From Phallusia mammillata (Eukaryota > Chordata > Ascidiacea > Phlebobranchia > Ascidiidae), in assembly GCA_003260075.1 (NCBI GenBank), contig QLIY01000413.1, forward strand, positions 1-64,000: a stretch of DNA of 64,000 bases, given 5' to 3'. A program made the position numbers and the translations under genes. The notes beneath the pieces are model-generated. The model saw nothing but the letters and a program-made list of their open reading frames with translations, was not told the DNA's origin and searched no databases. Positions 10,990-23,000 of the stretch are shown here, in pieces. Position 1 is the first letter of the stretch. Each line of letters starts with the position of its first letter.

Positions 10990-12849
10990 TTATCATTTAT
11001 TGGCTCAATGCTTTTACATGTTGTTGCTTTTTATAAAAATTTCATTTTATGACGTTGTTGTTTTCGACCAACTACAAAACACTTTAATTAGCGACGCAAG
11101 CGATTGGTTAAAATGTCTTGGTATGAAACTTTCGGTATTTACTCTGTTTATTGGAGGTGCGCCTTCCGTGACGATGTGCGTAATGAACTAAACCAAAAAC
11201 GATCCAATCTCATTTAGAAAAGAAGAAGATGGGATAATGAGAAAGGTGATTGAAAACAAAAACGTGTGTGGAATGAGTCAACGGGAAACCGCTACAGGAT
11301 GCGTTTAGGTTAAAGTGCGAACAGCAATTGCTGATTGACGCAACTAAACACTTTGGTGATTTTGACTCGTTCGAAAAAGATTGTTTTCACATAAAATGAC
11401 GCATTTTTTTGTTTTCAATTATTTTGCTTTGGCGCTGTTCGAACAAGGCGATTGCCATTTATTTGAATTGGCATTGTGGCGTAACAAACCGGTTTGTTGA
11501 TGTTTAGGTTGGCGTTTTGGAGCGGGCAGGTTTGAAGACAAAATGTTCTGATCGCTTGTGTTACGGCAACAACATACATTTTGCTTCACAGGAAATCTTT
11601 CATTTTTTTAAACCGTGACCGACTTTTGGCGTTTTAATGACGTCAAATGAAAACACCTCTACGAAGGAGTTCTATTTTTTTCAGTTTATGAGTTTCGTCC
11701 TTCTTTTTTCACTATCGTAATCGAGGATGTGAAATCAATGCCGAATTAGGATGTCAGAAACCGACTGTAAACTGACAGACGCAAACGGATGAAGTCAGAA
11801 CCAGACATTCCCAGTACGACAAGTAAAAACACAAAGAAAAGAAGTGTCAATTCAAAAGAAGTGTATGTTGGCTGTAGAATATGATTAGTAACATTAAATT
11901 CAGTGATTATTTTTTAAGTTTAGAGATTTCACGACAATCAGTAATGTTGAGATCAGTTATTGTGTAGTAAAAAAAAAACTTTTTCTAACATAGCCATAAT
12001 GTTAAAACAGGAATAGTAATTCTCAAAACAAGGTCGTCGTGTTTCAGGTTTTGACAGAAAAAAGGTCGAATGCTCAAACAAAAAGGCCGTTTTTCTTGTG
12101 AAAGTTTAAACTTCTACTAATAATCAGATTTCAGTTTTAGGCTAACATTAAACTAATGACCTGTGAAGTAACATGAATCTGTTCGAGTATTTTTTGTGAA
12201 GAGTCAAAATATTTAAGTATTTGGTCAAAAATGGCCCACAACATAAGTCAGATTATGTAGTTTAGTTTATAAACAAAGAGATATTCCAAAACTAGCAAAT
12301 AACAATCTATCAACAATGTGTTTTGTGATTTTTGAATGCAGAATTGAAACAGGACAATCATGTGTGTATTTAATTGTTCGTCAACACAATCGAATTCTTC
12401 TATTGACAGTGTCGTAACAACGGAAAGCATCAGTGAGACAATATTGTTTTATCAACAAACTTTAATTAAAAATCATTCTATCGTTTAGTGCATTAATTAT
12501 TATTTAAGCGAAACCGAAAAATATTCAAACATTTTGTTCTGAATCTTTCGAGATTTATCTTTTTAAGTCGGTTTTGACAAATTTTTTTAGGATCATTAAC
12601 TAATGTCAATCTTCTAAAAAAAAAGCCGTAAAACGAATTTGGAGAGTTCAGTAAACGGTTTTTATTTGAAAAAAAAACGTTGATAAATTGCGGACGCCTT
12701 AAAATACTGTGCGTTAAATTAAAAATGATTGCAATTTTTTTAGCCCGTTTAGTTTAGATTTTTCTTCCTTTTTGAATTTTAACACAAAATTCTGATAATT
12801 TTGCATTTTTGCAGCAAACGTATCTTTAACACCTGCTGTGCCTTCATCA

Positions 12850-15800
12850 ATGATGACGTCAAACCTGGATAGAGCAGCTCGTTGTGAGAAGGAAATGAAC
12901 CGGATTAAGAAAATGCTTTACATCGCATCCTTCGGTCTCTTCTTCAACATTTCGGCATACTATGGTAAATATGCAACATTTGTGCAGTCACCACAAACAC
13001 TAGTATTCTGCAGTTTGCTGATGTTATAACGGAAACCATTACTTCGTTTGTTGTGGAGTCCGCGGCTTCGGGCGAACTACAAGGGACCATAGAAATTTGT
13101 TTCGGATTTATGCTCTCGCCCACTTAGACTTCCATTTTTGTTAGTTTCTTCCTCATGACAAACTTTACTTCGCATCCTTTCCATTTTTGTTTTTTAAAAT
13201 GCTTTGTTTAAGTAATCTTGGACGCAAAAAAGACACTTTTGTGCCTAAATTAAGCTATGCGTTTTGTCGATTTATGAAATTAAACAGGCCAACATAACAC
13301 GACAAAATGTTTAACGTACAAAAATTACACAAAAAATCAAAAAGACTTTGAGTTTAGTGTATTTTGCTTGGTGAAAGACAACATAGCGACACAATTGCAC
13401 TAAAACAATCACCAAGCCGGAAATAGCTGCGCAACGTTAAGACGTTATGGGGCGCAAACGGTGGAGGGCACAATTGGTGGATAATGGCTGATACGCGCTG
13501 CAGCTACACCTTATTGCAGGAACTTGCTGCAGCTACAGCTACACCAGGAACTTGGCCGAACGGTCTGGCGCGCCTGACCCATATACATACACAAAAAACC
13601 TGATCGGGATTCGTCCCCGGGAGGTTCCTGGGTTCGAACCCCGTGAAAAAAAAAAAAAAAAAGCTGCACCTTATTATGAAGCGTTAATGTGACCGGGGCT
13701 CATAAGTTGCATTTAACTCTGAAAATAAACATAGTTTAGTAAGTTTTTTAATCCTTATGAATTGAAGTAAGACGTAAACATGCAAATTGTGGTGAAAGAC
13801 CATCAAAACTGAGTTGGCTGATTGTTTGTGCTCGCAAGGTTGTCGGTTCTAATCCCACCTTGTCTAAATCAGTCGAATTTAATACATTGGCCTGAATTAA
13901 ACTTCCTAAAGTTCAGTTAGGCTAGTTAAACACATTACAAGTACAGGGCCTGGCAGCGCTGCTGTAACGCACCACAAACAGAAAAAATTAAACGCCTGTT
14001 TGCATCATAAAAGAATCTGTCGCTAACGTTAACGGAGTCCTTAGTTCATGGGCGAACCACTTGTACCAACCTAATGGATTTGAAAACATATACTTACCTT
14101 ACATGCCATGTGCATTAGCGAAGCTTATCGCGCCTTGCCCTGACTACCTTAGACTTCCTTTTATAGTTTTTTTTTACCGGACATAAAAATGGTGCCTTAC
14201 AGCAGTGCTCTTTAACCGGTGTGCACGGTATGCATAGCGTGCACCAGTACGAAGAGGTATACAAGGGCGCATCACAAACTTTTAATGAACCATTAATATT
14301 TGACTTTCAGGATTTTGGAAAAAAGATGTAGGTTTCAACTGGTGTATAAATGAACCTCTGTTTTTCCTTAAAATGGTGATGTCTAACACTTTCAGTGTGG
14401 TTGACTACGCCAAAAGGCGTTTTGCCTAGAGTGCAGATTGACGTTTTACGTCAAATGTTTTCGATCAAAAACGCGACTGCCTGTTATTGTACGTCGAGAT
14501 CAAACAGCCCACGCCATTTTCATGTCGCTTTTTACGTCAGTTTATACCTTTTAAGTAAACAGGGTGCATGAGTTCGTCACAACAACTTTAAGGGTTCACC
14601 AAACCAAAAAAGGTTAAAGAGCCCCGCGTTACAGTACAAAAATACTACACTCGCACCACAGGATCGGGAAACGGCTGCAAAACCTCCCGGTTGAAAATAC
14701 GCCAATGTAAGAATATGTACAGGCCTAAACAGGAATGTTAAAAAACAAAGCAGCCGCACCCTTAAGACAATTACGTTTACAAATAACACGTGGCAGAAAA
14801 GCATGGAATCTCGCGTATTATTTGCTCCCCTTATAACAAGATAATGTGCGGGTTCGGGTTTAAATTTGAATAAAACGGGCCTAATTCGGCCTAACTTCAC
14901 ACACTCCGCCTCATTTGTGGCGCAATTTCTACAGCTTTTGCTCCTAATTCGGGCTTTATGTACAAAAAATGGGTTTAACTCGGTAATGGAACTTAATTTC
15001 AAGCCCGATGCAACTCTATCTTAACAAACCGCGATGTGTTTTATAATTTTGTACAATTTGGGTTTAAAATATTCAAACCCTATCAGATTTTGCATCTTTT
15101 TAAGAGCGTACGCCCGAACCAGTGAGCGAACATATAACATAACAACCGCAGCTTCGTGGTCACCACAAACGAAAGAATTCAGACGCCTACCGCCCTCATA
15201 TAGACTGGTGTACGTGACACTATTGGAGTCCGTAGCCTTGGGTGACTCATTACACCACTATCAGACTTATCGAACTATCAAACTATCAGACTTATCGAAC
15301 TATCAAACTATCAAACTATCTTACTTTGTGGGCCCTGGCTACCTTAGACTTCCTTTTCACAAAATCTTGCGGCTACATTAGTTTAAAAGCTGCGTATTGT
15401 CGCTCACAATTACAAACAAGATTGCTCAAACACTTCCTTATGGCATTTTAATTGCTGTTGTTAACAGCTGTTGCTGTAATTATGTCTGTTTTTGCGCCCA
15501 AACTTTTTGTGTATGACCCCAAAATTATTTTTGTTATTTTGTCCAATGTTGGGTTTGTATTACCTTCATTAAGATAAACAAATACAGGAAATGCATGAAA
15601 ACTTAATAATAGCATCAAAGTTAAAGCCTCTTTGCACTACGGCCAAATTATTATTTATCTATTTTTTGTTTTTTTAATCTTTTTTTATTGTATGTCCCTT
15701 TATTGTACCAAAGAATTTTTAAATTAAACGCTGTTAGTTCTTAATATGAATATAGGCATCGTAATGCACAAAGACGATTTTGTGTGTGTAGTTGTATGCT

Positions 15801-17058
15801 TGTGTTTTGTGTGTGTGTGTGTTCTTGTCTTGGAACTGTGTCCGTGTGTCATAGAGTGATGTTTCAAATTATACTACGTGATTTGGTGCAGGACCCATTT
15901 GTTAGTATCCAAGCAAGTCCTGTAGTTCACTTAATAATTGTACACATTCACATCGAACAAACACGAATTCAAGCCCGTCGCGGCCCGCGTTTACACTATC
16001 GCTAATTCATTCGGCCGCGGCATGCTAACAGGTTATGCCCACCTTTGCGACTCTGATATTCTAAAATACACAACGTTAACTCAACAAGCTGGTGCGCAGT
16101 GTAATCACCACAAACGACAGTGTTTCACGACTGTTGGTATCATATAACCAACTGTACGTAGGTGCTATTGGAGTCCGTAGTTCTTGGGCGCCTCACTTGT
16201 ACCAATGCGGATTTAGGCAAACTATGAAAATGTCAAACAAAACTATCAAACTTGCCCTGCCTACCTTAGACTTCCTTTTGCGTTGTAAATCAACCAGGAC
16301 TTTATCACAGTTGTAATTAGGTCTGTTAGTTTAGGTTAGGGCTTAAGTTTGAAAGGAAACAAGCTTGATTGGGGCCTGACTACATACTGGGGCATGTTTG
16401 TAATTTCACTTTAGTAAAATGAAATTTTGGGCCTATATAGGCATTATTTTTTAAAAACTCGGGCCGGGTTTCGGGCTTGCGCGTTTATGACCTTCCTTCA
16501 AACATTTAATTGTGTCCTGATTTCACGTTAATAAATCTAAATTTAGGTTTTCGCTGTTCAAAATCGATCTTGCAGCCTCCTTTCGATTTGGGCCCGCGCT
16601 TACACCTTCAGGATATGATTATTTCTGTTGTATTAGGCAGATTCGTTTTTGTTTGCGACGCAAATTATAGGTGTCACTGCGAAGAGTTTTAAATCAGCTA
16701 ACCCACCAATTGTACCCTACACTTTTTTGCGCTTCATAACGCTTAAACGTCACCAAATTAGCCGAGTGTTTAGCACAATCGCCCTGTGTTCACAAGGTTG
16801 TTGGTTCTAATCCTATCTCCGCCGCTTGTGTTTTCCTGAGCAAATTAATTGAGTGGCAATGCTCCAATCCAGTGGTTCCCGATGGGTTGAACTAATTTGG
16901 AGACACTAACTGTCTAAGTCTTAAATAAAAAATTAAATTAAAAAAAATGATTCAACGGACTGCAATAAAACAGCCAGCTCGACGGCGGAGTCATTGTTGT
17001 GAGCAAACGCATTCAGGCGTTGCCCGCCCACTGAGGATAAAAATAAAACAAATAAACA

Positions 17059-17089
<31 letters not shown>

Positions 17090-20000
17090 GCAGCTATTTC
17101 CGGGTAGATGATTATTATTTCAATGCAATTGTGTCGCTATATTATCATTCACCAAGCGAAACAAACTCAACAGTATTGTAATAGATAGTGCGCCGGACCC
17201 GCTTATAAGTTCGGATATGATTTTCTCCCACAAGGTCAAAGAGTTTCGACTAACACTGGTACGGCAATTTTCATAAACTTAAACTTTTATGAAGTTGCCC
17301 GGTCTTGTTAAAATGAAACTGAATTAGTAGCCATACCGAGGGGTTGCAGTTATTAACAACAGGAATGCAGTTATTGATAGTTGAAATGAAATTACCTTTA
17401 TCCCATATGAAGGGACTTGCAACCTTCAAAGCAGTCTGAAATCCCTTTTAAACATTTATTTCTTGACTAAGGTGACATAGCAGGTGTTATGTGTTACACA
17501 GTCCCAAGCAACGAGCACCACAAATGTTAGTCTCTCTTTAGGGGTGTCCATTACATAGTGAAAGGAAACTGTAACTACTNAGTTATTAATAGTTGAAATG
17601 AAATTACCTTTATCCCATATGAAGGGACTTGCAACCTTCAAAGCAGTCTGAAATCCCTTTTAAACATTTATTTCTTGACTAAGGTGACATAGCAGGTGTT
17701 ATGTGTTACACAGTCCCAAGCAACGAGCACCACAAATGTTAGTCTCTCTTTAGGGGTGTCCATTACATAGTGAAAGGAAACTGTAACTACTGGAGGTCCT
17801 GAGCCTTGGGCAAAAACGCTGAACCATTACTTAGCACCCAACAAACAAAAACCGCGCATGGCTCCTCTAGACCTCCTTTTGACCATCCTCGTCAAAATGC
17901 ATGCATTGTGAGCAAAAATAACAAAGCCAGTATTTGAGTGTGAAACTTCACACAACGTTTCGACGGTACCTTCGAGTCGGCCGTTTCTGTACTATTGTGC
18001 AGCACCAAGTTAGATTCCTTCTGTTGGTTTATTTCACCTGACGATGACAAAAGTAACTGTCGAAACGTAGTAATGTTTTATACTCAACTGTTGGCTCGGG
18101 ATGTTTAAAACCGTGCATTATTACCGAAATACAGCATTATTAGCAAACAAGCAGTGCAATGGAAGTTACGAGTGGGACAGTGGGAAGTCATAAAAACACG
18201 GAAATGACAAAAAAAAACTTTATGGCTGAAACAAAAAAAATACTTTGGGAAAAAGTATCTGCTATCTAAACTGTGTTCACTTACACGACAGACAAAAATA
18301 CAAAAATGGTTTTCGTTCTTACAGGACTCTTTAATCTTTGAATGGAAAGGTATCTTAGATCCAAACTGTGTTGACCAGATTGCAACTCACGTAATGTTTC
18401 TCGTTTGTACAGGCCTCGTCAACCTTCAGAGCAGTTTGAACATCCGGGACGGTTTGGGCACGACCGGTCTGGCGATCGGTTACGTTTCCTCCCTGGTGTG
18501 GGCTTTGCTCTTAACGCCTCTCGCTATCGACAATCTCGGGCCCAAAAACGCAATGGTTGTCAGCGAAATCACCTACGTCATCTACTGCTTGGCGAACTTC
18601 TATCCGAGTAAGTAAAATTTTGTCTTAAAATTTAAAGCGTTTTTGGCAAATAACTACGTGGCTTGTATTTGATACTATTGGTACGTCGTTGTATCCAGTT
18701 GTGGGATTCACATTTTTTGTTAGCCGGTTCTATCACAAAAGTCATATTTTTTAGCCGGTCTGTTACAAAACGTCCGTTGACAGTAACCAGTAATGCTAAC
18801 CGGTTTGCTGATCTCATAACATTTTGTGAGACGGTTCTATAGAACCGGTGCGAACCGGCTGAATCCCACCACTGCTTTTAGGCCTAACTGTATGCTGTTA
18901 TTATTTTTTTTTTTTATGTATATTTTTTTTTATATTTTTTCCCTAAAATGGGCGAAAAACAACACATGTGGCGGAAGTAGGTTAAAATGTAACGCAATCA
19001 TCAAGTCATACAAACATTTGTTAAGTTAGCCAGTCGAAATTAGGAAATAAATAATAATATTAGGGAATGTCGTCTTTTGGTAAAATAAAATGTTTTTGCT
19101 TAAAAATTGGCTTTAGAAGACATTTATCTAAATAGAATACAATTTTAAAATATTTATTTACAGAAAAATAAGTTTACAATTTTACCAAAAGTAAGAATAT
19201 TTTTGCAGACTACTTTACTTTAATTCCGGGGGCCATTGTGCTTGGATTTGGCGAGGCTTGCTGTTGGGCGTCCATGTCGGTAATCGTGACGTACTACGGG
19301 GAGCAGTACTGGTCCTTGTCGGCGTTTACGGCTTCAGATTCCGGCAACAACCGACAAAAATCGCTGCCTAATTTGGAGACGGTTACAACCGATGAAATAT
19401 ACGGGGGTCACAACAGTTTGGACGACGACCGCTGGGGTGGTTACGCTGCTCGAAAAATCTGCACAAAGAAAAATAAAGATGTTTACGTCAGCAAATTTTT
19501 CAGCAAGTATTTCTCCATCATTAAAACCAGTCAGGTAAGAATACGTTGTAACAATGTGGTAGTTTTTGTGCGTCCAAGTTTTAGTCGGGTTTAGAGGAGG
19601 AAGCCTCCTGGACGATAAAATGACGTCATATGGTTGTGACGTCATATTGACCAAATGACGTCATATTGTTCTTAAAACATATTTGAACTTGTTTTTAGGA
19701 TAACCTTGACCAATAGGTTCGTTTATTCGCTGTTCAATTCGAACGACAAATGCATACTATTACTCAACCACAAAACTGCCAGACCACTCGTCGCCTGAGC
19801 AAGGAGAAACAAAGACAATATCTGGGTGTGAAAGGTCACAGTGTCAAGCCATCTGACCAGACCAACGCAAACGTTTTACACTTGGATATTGACTTGTATA
19901 TTCTTGTTTGTTAATGTTTAAAACTGGGAATTGTGAAGCTAACTTGTAACCTAGTTAGTTCTGTCATCAGCGTAAAGTTCAATTTTCCGAAAAACTTGCA

Positions 20001-23000
20001 ATTAAACGAATAAACTTTGAACGTCATAGTACGTCATGCCCATTAAAGGCGCCATCGAATCAGCCGGTCACCAAGCAAGGCACAGGCTAGAAAAATCTAC
20101 ATGTATTTTTTAAACTTCATGTATGTATTTTTGTTACCAAGCCGCACTCTTAACCGTATCTGTAGCGTTTCCAAATCTTTATCGACACTTTGATTCAGAT
20201 TGTCGGCAACTTGCTCTCTTACGTCGCCCTGTACGCTGGCGTGGTCGTCCATGGCAACGCAGATGGTGCTGAGATGTCGCCTAGCAACATGTCACGTGTC
20301 AACTCGTCGAATGTCAGCAACGTCACTTTCGATCTTTCCCTGTGCGGAATCAACGATTGTGCGGTAAGACAATGCTGTTCTATGACATTACAATAGCTGT
20401 TGTTATTTAGTTTGTGGTGTTTTGGGACTTGGAGCGTATCAATTTATTGGATTATCTTAATCCAATTTCTAAGAGAGACAAATAAAACCTTAATTTAAAA
20501 TTGCAGCAATAAAAAATTACTTTCACTACTTTCACTTTTTTTTGCTATGTTGTAAATATTTAACTTTTTGTTGGCAGGCAAATTTTCAAATGGCTTCTCC
20601 CGAAATGTTGTCCCGATATTTGGCCACGAACGAGATGTCAGTTTCCGTGTTACTTGCCGTGTTCGCAGTTATGCACGCGATCGCCATCGCAATGCATTTC
20701 TTCCTTCTCGACCCAATTCCAAAATGGAGGCCAAGCTACAACGCCAATGGAATGGCAGTTTTCCAAACTAACGGTAGGTTAAAGTTCATGCTTGAAACAT
20801 AAATCTTATTACAGACTAGCAACAAAGCAATGCTTCTGACTAAAAAAAAAACGAACAAAAAGATGTATATCACCTGTAGAGCAATCCCAGTGTCTGCAAA
20901 AACAATCAAATTTCGATGTGTCTATGGCAGCCAAATTATTCTTAAAGTCGAATGTATTTTATTTATATTAAAACACCATGGGTGGTTTTAGTCACTAAAC
21001 ACAGTTTATGCAAAGTAGAAAGACAACGTAGAGACTGTGGTGTGGAAACATAAGTGATGATAATGTTTCGAAAATGAATGAATTGAAAAAAAGCTTCAGG
21101 CAAACGAAATTTACGAACACGTACTTTTACAGTGACCAAGGAGTTTGGGTTTTGGAAAAGGACTTTGGGGACACTTACGGCGCTGTTTCGCCAGATGTTT
21201 TCCCTCCAACAAATTCTGGTTTCTCCGATAGCACTGTATTTCGGCCTGTTTCTCTCCTACAGCCTGTCCGAATTTACGAGGGCGTTTATCTCATGTACCA
21301 TGGGTGTTGAAACGGTAAGAGTGGAAACGGATGTCATGTTGGAAACCCGCGTTTAAATGTAGCTTACATTGCTGTACATATGAGGTATTTGTATGTTTGC
21401 ATTTCTATTGTAAATGCAATGGTCTAATAATAATTTAATTTGGTTATTGAGTAATTTAAACTTAACGAGCAGAAAAAATACCGTTACCCGAAAACGTAGA
21501 AACTCGATTTTCACCTTTTTTCGCGTCTTTCCACTTTTTTGAGCCTAAAATTTACTAAAATCGGTTGTAAATCAGGCCCAGTTATTGTTCTTTGCCTTGT
21601 AGCTAAACAGTATTTGGATAAAACTTTTGCCAAGCTTTTAAGTGTTGTTAAACAATTGAGCAAAACAAAGTTTTTCTGTCACAGGTTGGATTAGTGATGA
21701 TGCTCTTTGGCGCCTCCAGTATGTTTGCGGCGTATTTGCTCGGCAAAGTCGTTCCCAGATTCGGGAGAAACCCTCTTTATCTGCTCGCTTCGTTGATTGA
21801 TCTTGCTTGCTACGGAAGGTCAGTTTAAAATCACTGTGGCTAAACTGCAACATAATTCGTCTAAAGATATAAAGTTAAGTCAAAAACAAAACGGTAAAAG
21901 ACCTGTAAGTCAGGCTCGATCAACCATAGGCAAAGTAATTACGCGCTTACGGCCTTAGGGAAAGAGCGACCGCATAAATATCTTTTTTTAACTTTAAATT
22001 GTGTCGTAGGGTTGAAATGAACCCCCAAGTAGGATGTTTTAAATGATACTAGGTCGTCTTCTATGAACGTAAATATTGCAACTATGGCACGATGAAATTG
22101 GACCTTTAAAACTTACCTTCTTACCCGCTCTGCAGTCACAAACTATACCACTGTATGGGATATCAAAAATTTAAATGCAATGGACTAGTTAAATACATCA
22201 ACTAGGGTTGTTTGTATTGGATTGTAATCACCGTTCAAAAACCCTCTCACAGTTTCGTTTTTTTGATCGAGCTACGTTTAAAGTCTGTGTCCGTGTTCCT
22301 AATTTTGAAGTTTAAACGGAGAGATTAGTATTTTGTTTGACGATTTCCTGCCAAATACGTGTTCACAAAACACAACAGACCAAACTATTTATATTGTCCT
22401 AAAATATTTGTACCGATATCCTCCAAATACATTTATGTTTATAGTTACCTATTGCTATTTCCTGTGACGGGATAAAAATAGCAAAGTTTTGTTTATACGA
22501 ACCGAAAGAGTTGACATACCGGATATTTATATTTAACTTTTACGAAATGTAACCAAATAGTTATTTTCCTTCAATTCCAAATGACTGTACCTATCCAATG
22601 GTTCTAAACCCGATTGTAGAAGCAAGTGGGCCCATGGAGCCTACTCCTTGTTAAGAAACGTAAAATCAGTTATATAAGCTGTTGCTGCCAGGTAGAATGC
22701 ACAAACGGGTATTGCTCTTCCAGCAGTTTTATAATGAATAAATAATCGACGTTTCGACGTCCCATACGAGACGCCTTTATGAGAATAATGGCATAACTTA
22801 AAACATAAAGTTATTATAAAGCGACAAAGGCATCGGTAACACACAAAAACAGCGATAAGAAGCTGGTGGGCTACTTTGGGTTACTTTATCAATCACTATT
22901 GCCCTGCGGCACCATTTTATGGACGCTTGGGACTTCCTCAACTCTTGGGTACAAGTAACCTACATCAGTTTTTTAAAAATATTTTTAGTAATTTCATTTG

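Larger units (their letters stand above)
6085..11151. repeat. Right copy of 5.07 kb tandem segmental duplication
   Basis: This is the partner of 411-5490. A 594 bp spacer (5491-6084) separates the copies and holds the only visible last exon and the poly(A) signal of the ELOVL gene. Sequence to the right of 11151 has no counterpart beside the left copy. Confidence 0.93.
8911..12814. other. Intergenic region between right ELOVL copy and UNC93A
   Basis: Head-to-head spacing between the elongase (minus) and UNC93A (plus). The left part is the duplicated repeat block with the hammerhead at 10940. From 11152 to 12814 it is unique AT-rich sequence, where any UNC93A promoter or 5' noncoding exon should lie; I could not identify one. 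Confidence 0.5.
12965..18412. other. UNC93A: UNC93A intron 1, 5.4 kb, repeat-rich
   Basis: By far the longest intron of this gene. It holds three tRNA-derived SINE-like units, a hAT-like element at 14203-14626, five related copies of an unassigned repeat, a short tandem repeat, a poly-G run and an N flanked by a 211 bp direct duplication. No coding exon of UNC93A is missing across it. Confidence 0.7.

Noticed and set aside
13545..13662. Functional tRNA-Leu or tRNA-Ser gene
   Set aside because: A and B boxes are good, but no acceptor stem closes and the unit ends in poly-A, so it is SINE-like.
15254..15321. Repeats that might suggest a CRISPR array
   Set aside because: Units are adjacent and irregular, no unique spacers, and the DNA is clearly animal.
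18030..18075. Hammerhead-like CTGACGA, hairpin GACA/TGTC, GAAACG
   Set aside because: One extra base separates the core from stem II, and no partner sequences close stems I or III. It belongs to the general GTCGAAACG repeat class.
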